From NCBI GenBank assembly GCA_964446745.1, contig CAYURR010000166.1, forward strand, positions 1 to 6,543: DNA of 6,543 nt. Direction: 5' to 3'. Both the position numbers and the translations under genes were made by a program. Shown here one piece after another: positions 1-5,563 of the stretch; positions within the stretch are counted from its first letter, which is position 1; every line of letters begins with the position of its first letter. Below the pieces are notes generated by a model, which worked only from the letters and a program-made list of their open reading frames with translations, had not been told where the DNA came from and ran no database searches. The DNA is from CAYURR01 sp964446745 (GTDB taxonomy: Bacteria > Bacillota > Clostridia > Lachnospirales > WQUN01).

Positions 1-1
1 G

Positions 2-373
2 ATTTCCAAGACATATTCGGAGGACAAGATGAACTTCGGGTATCTGTCCGTTGCGTGTCTGCGCATAGCGTATCGGATGTTTAGGTCCAAGGATTTTAAC
101 TTGAACGCACCGATGGGTTTGGATGACTACTCGAATGTGATTAGCGAAAGGGACTTCGTTGAAGAGCTGATCGCTGCAGAAGACACATCCGTCATCCTGA
201 GTTCGATGATTGTGTTGAGGCAGATAGAGCGGATCGTAGTGACGGAGCGTTATTTCGGTAATCTCAGATTTTCTGAGATTGCTAAGCGGCATAATATCAA
301 GCTTAACACCGTGCTGTCGCATCACCGGCGTGCGCTTGATAAGCTGCGCGGTTATTTGGAGAAGTATTTCTAA
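2..373 (+). CDS. Sigma-70 family (ECF-like) RNA polymerase sigma factor, 5' end cut by the window edge
   Basis: A sigma factor directs RNA polymerase to a specific set of promoters. The C-terminal half, from LRQIERIVVTERYFGNLRFS to the end (KLRGYL), matches sigma region 4: a helix, the 'RYFGNLRFSEIAKRHNI' turn, and a recognition helix 'KLNTVLSHHRRALDKLR' that would contact the -35 element. The segment 'GYLSVACLRIAYRMFRSK' fits the end of region 2 (usual pattern YLYRIARN..IDYLRR), followed by an acidic linker as in ECF sigmas. The frame is open to the left edge. An ATG at 29 has GGAGG at 19-23, five bases upstream, so a 114-residue protein is possible, but that start would remove most of region 2, so I favour an upstream start outside the window. 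The next gene begins 25 bases after the stop, suggesting one transcript. Sigma identity is fairly sure; the start and the regulon are unknown. Confidence 0.8.
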   Translation: MSKTYSEDKMNFGYLSVACLRIAYRMFRSKDFNLNAPMGLDDYSNVISERDFVEELIAAEDTSVILSSMIVLRQIERIVVTERYFGNLRFSEIAKRHNIKLNTVLSHHRRALDKLRGYLEKYF

Positions 374-380
374 AAGACAT

Positions 381-388
381 AGGGGTGA
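381..388 (+). promoter_or_regulatory. Ribosome binding site of the MCP-like/CheW gene
   Basis: AGGGGTGA lies 10 bases before the tandem ATG at 399 and 402 and is the only Shine-Dalgarno-like stretch in the 25-base gap after the sigma factor gene. It supports a start at 399 or 402; the spacing is slightly long. Confidence 0.5.
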
Positions 389-398
389 ATGTTAATCT

Positions 399-1250
399 AT
401 GATGGTATTACCGATTGAAAAGAAGATAGAGCGGTTTAAGGGATATAAACAGATGGCGTGGTCGCTCGCATTGCAGATGTGTACGGAGCTCGGACACTGT
501 CAGCCTATAGCTAAGAGCCTAATGCCCGTTGCTGATGAGATGCGGGTCTTTGCAAATAGGCTGGATAATGTCTGTGATGAACTGGACAGCACGGAAAACG
601 CAGCTCATATTTTTGACAGGATACTGGATGATGTGGTTTTGCAGGCGACATTATTGACCATGAATTTCGTTTCCGAGATGATCAAGGCCGATCACTATAC
701 AAATACGGGTGCAACCAAATCCCTCTCGGTCATCGCGGAGGAATACCGGAACCTAACAGAAAAGTTTAAAAATCTGTCCGGAAACAAGAACGATCAGACC
801 ATGGCGATACCGGAGGTCAAGCATTGCGTAACATCCACCGAAAGCGAGGACTTCTTTATGATGTTTTCGATTGGGGGCATTGCTTTTGTGGAAAGTCTTT
901 GGTACATGAGAGAAATGGTTTACTACCCATACAATGAGACATCAATTACGCTGAGGGGTGAAGAAATACCCGTTCTGGACTGCCGTGAGCGATTGTCAAT
1001 AAAAGGCGTACCGAAGCCAACGAACGGTTATCAGTCATATGTGATCGTATTCACAGAATGGTCGGATAATCCGGCGCGTTACGCTGTAGCGGTCGACGAG
1101 ATGGGCACGAACGCGCTGATCCGTACAAAGATCGGAATCAAGGCCGAGCCCAAGCATCCTATTCTGGATGCAAGGTATATAAGGGAATACTGGGAGAGCA
1201 CGGACGGCAACGGTTTCGTGTTTATGGATTGGAACAAGCTCGCTGAATAG
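399..1250 (+). CDS. Soluble protein with a degenerate MCP-like signalling hairpin and a C-terminal CheW domain
   Basis: This is probably a chemosensory adaptor. Residues about 152-282 form a CheW-like domain: 'MFSIGGIAFVESLWYMREMV' is the first strand-helix unit, 'LRGEEIPVLDCRERL' (185-199) matches the CheW core (LRGxVIPVIDLR), then come 'YVIVFTE', 'YAVAVDEMG' and a closing 'GFVFMDWNKL'. CheW domains link receptors to the kinase CheA. Residues about 77-127 resemble the MCP hairpin tip: 'LQATLLTMNFVSEMIKA' aligns with QTNLLALNAAIEAARA, keeping Q82, L85, L86, N89, E93, a basic residue at 96 and A97; 'SVIAEEYRNLTEK' aligns with AVVAEEVRxLAE. A short insert joins the arms. No membrane segment or signal peptide is visible, so it should be cytoplasmic. 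The start ATG-ATG is preceded by AGGGGTGA (381-388), with a spacing of about 10. The CheW call is confident; the MCP relationship rests on my alignment by eye. Its partners are not in the window. Confidence 0.78.
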   Translation: MMVLPIEKKIERFKGYKQMAWSLALQMCTELGHCQPIAKSLMPVADEMRVFANRLDNVCDELDSTENAAHIFDRILDDVVLQATLLTMNFVSEMIKADHYTNTGATKSLSVIAEEYRNLTEKFKNLSGNKNDQTMAIPEVKHCVTSTESEDFFMMFSIGGIAFVESLWYMREMVYYPYNETSITLRGEEIPVLDCRERLSIKGVPKPTNGYQSYVIVFTEWSDNPARYAVAVDEMGTNALIRTKIGIKAEPKHPILDARYIREYWESTDGNGFVFMDWNKLAE

Positions 1251-1271
1251 GCTGATGCAAAATAATATATT

Positions 1272-1319
1272 TAGCACGGATAAACCATTATATACATGGT
1301 TTTATCCGTGCTATTTTTT
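1272..1319 (+). terminator. Strong rho-independent terminator after the sigma/CheW pair
   Basis: TAGCACGGATAAACCAT (1272-1288) pairs with ATGGTTTTATCCGTGCTA (1296-1313), with one bulged base and a 7-base loop, followed by six T residues (1314-1319). It begins 21 bases after the CheW gene stop and separates that transcript from the GntR/ABC operon. On the minus strand the run after the stem is A/T-rich but not a clean T tract, so its main direction is plus. Confidence 0.9.
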
Positions 1320-1323
1320 ATAA

Positions 1324-1352
1324 TTGATTCAAAAGTGTATTACATATATAAT
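1324..1352 (+). promoter_or_regulatory. Sigma-A type promoter of the GntR/ABC operon
   Basis: TTGATT (1324-1329) and a perfect TATAAT (1347-1352) are separated by 17 bases, the optimal spacing for a housekeeping promoter. The start of transcription would fall near 1359, giving a leader of only about 14 bases that consists largely of the Shine-Dalgarno sequence. The -10 element lies inside the inverted repeat described separately. Confidence 0.75.
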
Positions 1353-1356
1353 ACAC
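1335..1356. promoter_or_regulatory. Perfect inverted repeat, likely operator for the GntR repressor
   Basis: GTGTATTA, six bases (CATATA), then TAATACAC form a perfect 8+8 base inverted repeat that covers the -10 element and half of the promoter spacer. Dimeric GntR/YtrA regulators bind such repeats, and binding here would block RNA polymerase. The GTGTA...TACAC ends are like operators I recall for YtrA-type regulators. Self-repression by the protein encoded just downstream is inferred from position. Confidence 0.75.
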
Positions 1357-1358
1357 AT

Positions 1359-1368
1359 AAGGTGGTGG
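1359..1368 (+). promoter_or_regulatory. Ribosome binding site of the GntR gene
   Basis: AAGGTGGTGG lies four bases before the ATG at 1373 and supports that start. It would sit at the very 5' end of the predicted transcript, so the message would have almost no leader beyond the binding site. Confidence 0.65.
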
Positions 1369-1372
1369 ATCA

Positions 1373-1765
1373 ATGTCTGTCTTTGACGAACTGAGGCTAA
1401 ACAAAATCGAAAATGTATATGAGCAGATCATTCGCCATGTGAAGCGTGAGATATTGGCCGGGAGACTGGTAAATGGAGATAGACTCCCGTCGCGTCGAGA
1501 CACCGCGATGATATTGTCTGTAAATCCCAACACGGTTCAAAAGGCATACAAACTGCTCGAAGACGAAGGACTACTGACCACGGATAAAAACGCGAAGAGT
1601 TGTATATCGATAGATGATAGCGCGCTTGAGATATTGAGAAGGGACGAGGTGGAGGCTTTGGCGGACAGGTTTGTAAGTGAGTGTATGCAGATGGGGTTAG
1701 ATATGGATCAAGTAACCAAGCTGCTCGTCGAGAGATGGGAAGGGCATAAAGGGGGAAGGTCATGA
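1373..1765 (+). CDS. GntR family transcriptional regulator, YtrA subfamily
   Basis: A DNA-binding repressor that probably controls its own operon. Residues about 10-78 form a GntR winged helix-turn-helix: 'VYEQIIRHVKREILAGRLVNG' (first helices), 'DRLPSRRDTAMILSVNPNTV' (turn and recognition helix) and 'KAYKLLEDEGLL', followed by the wing. The remaining 50 residues are a short helical tail, too small for the FadR, HutC or MocR effector domains; this and the 130-residue length are typical of the YtrA subfamily, whose members are usually encoded beside ABC transporter genes. That is the case here: the stop overlaps the permease start by four bases (ATGA). The expected operator overlaps the promoter just upstream. 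The inducer is unknown; in related Bacillus systems, cell-wall-active antibiotics induce expression, so this is a reasonable but untested guess. Family assignment is firm. Confidence 0.92.
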   Translation: MSVFDELRLNKIENVYEQIIRHVKREILAGRLVNGDRLPSRRDTAMILSVNPNTVQKAYKLLEDEGLLTTDKNAKSCISIDDSALEILRRDEVEALADRFVSECMQMGLDMDQVTKLLVERWEGHKGGRS

Positions 1766-2517
1766 AAATATTTGCGAGGCTCACGGCGTTTTGTTTTGCC
1801 AGATTTCAGAAACCGATCGGGATATTGTGCATAGCCACTTTGCTATTGCCGCCGCTGATGATGTATATAAATCTGAGGAACGGGATTGTCCCGGGATTAC
1901 GTTTTGAGACGATGATGTCACGTGCGGGACTTGAAATGCTGTTTGCTGTAGTGTATGCGATGTATTTGGTAGGTGTGGCCTTTTCTACGACCGCCGACAT
2001 AGTAGGCACAAAGAGCATATATACGCTGCTGTCGATACCGGGCGGGAGTAAGTGGATTTATATAAGTAAATTGATAGCCGCTTTGATGTGGGGTTTGATG
2101 CTGTTGGCCTGTCTGCTTTTAAGTGTTCTGATGTCTTACGGCATTTATGCATCCTTTTACCGACAGGAGTATTATATAGATTTCTTTATGAAAAACGGAT
2201 TGTTCCTTGCGTTTGTGCGTTCGCCACTGCTGCGGATGCTGTTGCCGATGTCTTTGATTACATCATTGCTGTCGTTGTTGCTCGGCTTAGGCTCTGTTCA
2301 AGCCGCGCTGTTTAGTAGCCTCGCGTGGCATTGGAAAAGGCTCGGGGCTATAGGTTACACCATAGCATATGTTTTGAGCGCAATACCGATATGGTCATAT
2401 ATGATCTATTGGCGGGCATATACGCGCGGGTTATTTATTGCTGTTGCTGTAAATGTCGTGTTGTTTCTGTGTGGCTTTATCGGGGTTCGTCTGTATGGAA
2501 AGGGCAAGGTGAGTTGA
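1762..2517 (+). CDS. ABC-2 type transporter permease, six membrane helices
   Basis: An integral membrane protein that should form the channel half of the ABC transporter encoded by this operon. About six hydrophobic segments are visible at residues 17-38, 57-77, 104-132, 147-187 (long, perhaps one helix with a re-entrant part), 196-217 and 224-246. After the second helix, 'TKSIYTLLSIPGGSKWIYISK' (83-103) is the cytoplasmic stretch typical of ABC-2 permeases (YTLLTLPVSR...YLSKL), which couples to the ATPase. At 251 residues with no ATPase domain, it probably works as a homodimer, since only one permease gene is present. The start codon overlaps the GntR stop; GGGGGAAGG upstream (1751-1759) is its ribosome binding site. 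The next gene starts two bases after its stop. The substrate cannot be read from the sequence. The fold class is likely; the direction (export is more probable) is inferred from the family. Confidence 0.82.
   Translation: MKIFARLTAFCFARFQKPIGILCIATLLLPPLMMYINLRNGIVPGLRFETMMSRAGLEMLFAVVYAMYLVGVAFSTTADIVGTKSIYTLLSIPGGSKWIYISKLIAALMWGLMLLACLLLSVLMSYGIYASFYRQEYYIDFFMKNGLFLAFVRSPLLRMLLPMSLITSLLSLLLGLGSVQAALFSSLAWHWKRLGAIGYTIAYVLSAIPIWSYMIYWRAYTRGLFIAVAVNVVLFLCGFIGVRLYGKGKVS
2506..2513 (+). promoter_or_regulatory. Ribosome binding site that fixes the start of the anchored protein gene
   Basis: AAGGTGAG lies six bases before the ATG at 2520. This frame is open much further upstream, from an ATG at 2325, but that extension would run through the permease gene, has a cysteine-rich nonsense-like composition (CCCCKC), and lacks the signal anchor at its N-terminus. 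The site therefore supports the start at 2520. Confidence 0.75.
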
Positions 2518-2519
2518 TT

Positions 2520-3923
2520 ATGAAAAGATATACTCCGATCGCACTGCCGGTATGCGCAATGTTTATCATCGCGTTGATAGGCATAGCTATCAGAGGTATG
2601 AGCCTAAACGGTACATTTGAACTAAAAACGCTCTCGGGAAGTCCGGAGGCACTTGAGGGGGTTAATATCACGGGGTATCTGATCGACGATGTGCATGGCG
2701 AGAGATTTGATATCACAAACGCAGAGATAACAAGGGATATTGAGTACTACGAGAACTATGAGGAGGCATATAAACGGTTACCGGTGAATTACGGCGCGCC
2801 TGCAGTGACATCCGGTGAAATGATATATAGGGCCTCGATTGGCTATGTACCATCCGTGACTGGCGATTATACGATTACACATGACAGGCAGACCGCGCCG
2901 TCGCAATATAACCAGGACTTTGTACAGATAACCGAGACTACATTAATAAAAACCGACGCCGTCTCGCCTTATATTGAAATCCGTAGGGATAAGCAGAACT
3001 TTTTTTCGCCGGATAGCATGTTTGGCACAAAGGGGGGTCTTAAATGGGATGATGAAGAAGGCTTCACGTTCAGCTCGTCGCCTATAATGTATGATGTATC
3101 CAAGGATGGTGTCGATAGCTTCGTGACAAATCCGCTAACGACAGAATATATGATGTCGCATTACACCAATGCCGCAATCCCCGAGACGTCCGGATACTTT
3201 GTCGCGGAGGCGGCGGGCGAGATTTATTACACATTCCCGTCCGATAAAAGCTTTACGGGTACAAACGGCATATACAGGATTACGGAGTTTGTACCGTGGT
3301 ATGACAATCAAGGCGATCGTATCGGGGCATCGGTTCCCGTTGTAGAGTTTGATGCGGAAGCATTCGAGGTGGTTGGCTTGCATGCGTTAAACAATAATCT
3401 GCTGCTGCTGGTCAAAAAAGATGGGGACTACGCCGTGCGCAGATATGAAACGGACGGCACATTCGTCGATGAGCTACATCTCCCGGATTTTAAAGGCTCG
3501 TATATCGCATATACGGACAACGATGGCATAAACTTCAGCTCCGTAACCCCGGAGGGGATAGATTATTCGATTATAAGCGTAAGTGTAGGCGAAAGCCTTG
3601 CGCTGTCAAATGTCATTCAAGTACCTATAGGAATGCACAACGATTATGTTCAGATTATGGCCCTTGGACGTTCAAACGGGAAGATAGTCGTCGTTGCAAG
3701 CATAACCCCAAAACAGGATCCGGATCAGTATTTCAGTTATATGGCAACCCGCGACATCATTTATGTATTTGATGCGTCGAGCATGATATATTCCGGTGAG
3801 ATCGTGACAGACAAGGCCCAGGACATATTCCAGCAAAACACCTCGCCATATGAAGGCAGAATTACCATGAGATATTTAAACGGCATAAAGATATCCCCCA
3901 CTGCGGAGGTAAACAATGATTGA
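2520..3923 (+). CDS. Membrane-anchored extracytoplasmic protein of unknown function in an ABC transporter operon
   Basis: I do not recognise this 467-residue protein. It begins MKRYTPIALP followed by a hydrophobic stretch to about residue 25 (VCAMFIIALIGIAI), ending in R-G; with only two basic residues before it and no lipobox cysteine, it looks like an uncleaved signal anchor or a signal peptide, putting the rest outside the membrane. The exterior part is rich in Tyr, Asp, Gly and Thr and alternates short strands. From about 280 to 445 repeated patterns such as 'LHALNNNLLLLVKKDGDYAV', 'IISVSVGESLALSN' and 'RDIIYVFDASSMIYSGEI' look like beta-propeller blades, but I cannot count the blades reliably. 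It sits between permease and ATPase genes, two bases after the former and overlapping the latter by eight bases, so it is likely a sensor, substrate-binding or accessory part of the transporter. No catalytic motif is visible. Confidence 0.8.
   Translation: MKRYTPIALPVCAMFIIALIGIAIRGMSLNGTFELKTLSGSPEALEGVNITGYLIDDVHGERFDITNAEITRDIEYYENYEEAYKRLPVNYGAPAVTSGEMIYRASIGYVPSVTGDYTITHDRQTAPSQYNQDFVQITETTLIKTDAVSPYIEIRRDKQNFFSPDSMFGTKGGLKWDDEEGFTFSSSPIMYDVSKDGVDSFVTNPLTTEYMMSHYTNAAIPETSGYFVAEAAGEIYYTFPSDKSFTGTNGIYRITEFVPWYDNQGDRIGASVPVVEFDAEAFEVVGLHALNNNLLLLVKKDGDYAVRRYETDGTFVDELHLPDFKGSYIAYTDNDGINFSSVTPEGIDYSIISVSVGESLALSNVIQVPIGMHNDYVQIMALGRSNGKIVVVASITPKQDPDQYFSYMATRDIIYVFDASSMIYSGEIVTDKAQDIFQQNTSPYEGRITMRYLNGIKISPTAEVNND
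3905..3910 (+). promoter_or_regulatory. Ribosome binding site of the ABC ATPase gene
   Basis: GGAGGT lies five bases before the ATG at 3916, inside the last codons of the upstream gene. It fixes the eight-base overlap between the two genes, which favours translational coupling. Confidence 0.75.
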
Positions 3924-4632
3924 GATCAAGGATGTTAAAAAGGTTTATCCGGGATACGGGGTCGCGCTTCATAATATCTCACTAAGTATACCCGAGGGGC
4001 AGGTGGTCGGACTGTTCGGGGCAAACGGAGCGGGCAAGAGCACATTGCTGCGTTGTATCGCGGGCATGAGCGGACTGTCCGGCGGCGAGGTCGTAATCGA
4101 TGGCGACATACCCCGAAGGCGTTGTGAGCGCATAGCCTATATTTCCGAGGAGGGCAGCTTCTTCACACATATGACCGTGGCTCAGTACGGTCTATTTCTG
4201 GAGGACTTCTTCCCGGGATTTAACGCCGAGCGGTATCAGACGCTAATAGATTTTTTCGGTTTATCTAAAAATGACAGGGCCGGTAAGCTCTCGCGCGGTC
4301 AGCGGTCAAAGCTCGAGATATCCGCAGGGATGTCCAAGAATGCAAAATATATCCTGATGGACGAACCGTTTCTCGGCAAGGACATATTCACGCGCAGGGA
4401 TTTTCTGAGGCTGATGGTCTCATCGCTTCGGACCAACGAAACGATTATTGTTGCGACCCATTTAATCGACGAGGTCGAGCAGTTTATTGACCGTGCGATC
4501 ATACTCAGATATGGAAAGGTATATGCAGATATGATGTGTGAGGAAATGGCTGATGCCGGGGAAACCCTAGAGGGTCTGATGGAACGCGCGGCGGGTTATG
4601 ACAGGGAAGGATATAAGAGACTGTTGGATTAA
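3916..4632 (+). CDS. ABC transporter ATP-binding protein, YtrB-like
   Basis: The cytoplasmic ATPase that powers the transporter of this operon. All nucleotide-binding motifs can be seen: Walker A GANGAGKST (35-43), signature 'LSRGQ' (125-129, usually LSGGQ), Walker B 'YILMDEP' (145-151) with catalytic E150, and the switch histidine in 'ATHLIDEVE' (H182). The Q-loop position reads 'YISEEGSFF', with glutamate in place of glutamine (about E78), and the D-loop is 'FLGKD' rather than SALD. The combination with 'FTRRDFLRL' and 'ATHLIDEVEQF' resembles YtrB-type ATPases found with YtrA regulators. The length of 238 residues is complete for a single domain. It is the last gene of the operon, which is unusual, since the ATPase often precedes the permease. 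A terminator follows 17 bases after the stop. The family is certain; the substrate is unknown. Confidence 0.95.
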   Translation: MIEIKDVKKVYPGYGVALHNISLSIPEGQVVGLFGANGAGKSTLLRCIAGMSGLSGGEVVIDGDIPRRRCERIAYISEEGSFFTHMTVAQYGLFLEDFFPGFNAERYQTLIDFFGLSKNDRAGKLSRGQRSKLEISAGMSKNAKYILMDEPFLGKDIFTRRDFLRLMVSSLRTNETIIVATHLIDEVEQFIDRAIILRYGKVYADMMCEEMADAGETLEGLMERAAGYDREGYKRLLD

Positions 4633-4648
4633 TTATAGGGCTCAAATT

Positions 4649-4705
4649 AAAATACCACGGCTTTCACGGATCATATGTATATCCGTGTCCAGCCGTGGTA
4701 TTTTT
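4649..4705. terminator. Bidirectional terminator between convergent operons
   Basis: AAAATACCACGGCT (4649-4662) pairs with AGCCGTGGTATTTT (4691-4704), and inside it CACGGAT (4665-4671) pairs with ATCCGTG (4681-4687) around a 9-base loop, giving a long two-part stem. TTTTT (4701-4705) follows on the plus strand, and on the minus strand the stem is followed by TTTTAATTTG. It lies between the stop of the plus-strand ABC gene (4632) and the stop of the minus-strand gene (4716), and can serve both. Confidence 0.9.
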
Positions 4706-4715
4706 ACGTTTCCGA

Positions 4716-5546
4716 CTACGCGATCATTTTAAGCTCATTTCCGAGATTGGCGAGCTTAGCGGCTATCTCGTCCGGGTCGCAGTCGTCGCTTTCAAGGACT
4801 GCCTCGATGCTGCCGTAATATGAGCGTAGCTCCATCCATTGGAGTAAATCCCTGTTGGTATTGTTTATGCTGCCGATGCAGTCGCCGAGATCCTTTTCAA
4901 CAGCACATATCCGGGCTCCCAGATCAGAAACATCTTCCTTTCTTTCGGATATCTGTTTGTTTAAATCATCCAGCTCATCCCTAAGACTATTTATTTCATC
5001 ATTTTTGCGGTTGTAATCGTTCTGCAGGGAATTAATATGTTGGAGATCTTCGTCGATCATGCTGTCAATCGCCAGATAGATCCCGTAACCCGGTACCCAC
5101 CACCATGTCTCCAATTGCCGTTTCTTCGCGCGGGCATTATCAATCTTCCTTTTGAGCTCCGCGATCTGACTGCCGATGCTAGATACGGATTGCAGGATGA
5201 GATTCAAGGATTGTTGCTTGGCTGCGATCTCTACCTCAAGGTCGGACATCTGTTTCTTGTCTTGGTCCGACGTAGCATATAATCGTGCCTTTTCCTCGAC
5301 CAGATTTGAACGCCGTTGCCCAAGTTGATCTATCTTAGTATCGCACTCGACGCGTCGTTTATCCACTTCCACGATTAGCTGCTCGACGGCTCGCTTCAGA
5401 TCAAGTCTGAGTTGTTTCTTGCGTTCCGCCTCCTGATTAAGATCGCTTGCATCGTCTTGAATTAATAAACGATGATTCTTTTTTCGCGACATGCCCTGCT
5501 GCGCCATTTTGGCACACAAAGAAAAATGATCCCCAAATGATCCCAT
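4716..5546 (-). CDS. Coiled-coil protein with central aromatic hydrophobic segment; possible second subunit of an alpha-helical pore-forming toxin
   Basis: I cannot name the family with certainty. The 276-residue protein is mostly two long heptad-rich helical arms, about residues 37-146 and 164-232, rich in Lys, Glu, Gln and Leu. Between them is a short aromatic and apolar stretch, 'WWWVPGYGIYLAI' (148-160), followed by acidic 'DSMIDEDLQ'. This looks like a hairpin with a hydrophobic tip, as in alpha-helical pore-forming toxins, where such a tongue enters the membrane. A later helix, 'NRDLLQWMELRSYYGSIEAVL' (231-251), could pack against the bundle. No signal peptide is seen, which fits XaxB/YaxB-type proteins but also any cytoplasmic structural protein. 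It is the second gene of a pair, 17 bases after the first, with a strong ribosome binding site. The toxin role is inferred from this architecture and the pairing; a structural coiled-coil role remains open. Confidence 0.72.
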   Translation of the reverse strand: MGSFGDHFSLCAKMAQQGMSRKKNHRLLIQDDASDLNQEAERKKQLRLDLKRAVEQLIVEVDKRRVECDTKIDQLGQRRSNLVEEKARLYATSDQDKKQMSDLEVEIAAKQQSLNLILQSVSSIGSQIAELKRKIDNARAKKRQLETWWWVPGYGIYLAIDSMIDEDLQHINSLQNDYNRKNDEINSLRDELDDLNKQISERKEDVSDLGARICAVEKDLGDCIGSINNTNRDLLQWMELRSYYGSIEAVLESDDCDPDEIAAKLANLGNELKMIA

Positions 5547-5549
5547 AAT

Positions 5550-5558
5550 CCCCTCCTT
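5550..5558 (-). promoter_or_regulatory. Ribosome binding site of the downstream coiled-coil gene
   Basis: On the minus strand AAGGAGGGG lies in the 17-base gap between the two genes; its AGGAGG core is five bases before the ATG at 5546. It favours this start over the in-frame methionines at residues 14 and 19. Confidence 0.85.
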
Positions 5559-5563
5559 GATCT

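Noticed and set aside
260..280. Perfect 9-base hairpin with a TTT loop (AATCTCAGA / TCTGAGATT) inside the sigma factor gene
   Set aside because: It lies in the coding sequence of conserved region 4 (NLRFSEI), has no T tract after it, and is most simply a coincidence of codons.
1035..1277. Minus-strand open frame of 80 codons ending opposite the CheW gene
   Set aside because: It is the antisense of the conserved CheW domain and starts within the terminator region, with no supporting ribosome binding site.
1251..1372. Possible riboswitch or small RNA in the gap between the CheW and GntR genes
   Set aside because: The gap is fully accounted for by a terminator, a promoter with operator and a ribosome binding site; the predicted leader is only about 14 bases.
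1428..1784. Minus-strand open frame of 118 codons across the GntR gene
   Set aside because: It mirrors a firm GntR gene, shows no recognisable domain, and has proline/serine-rich shadow composition.
2325..2519. N-terminal extension of the anchored protein from an ATG at 2325
   Set aside because: It overlaps the permease gene throughout, has an implausible composition with a run of cysteines, and a good ribosome binding site and signal anchor support the start at 2520.
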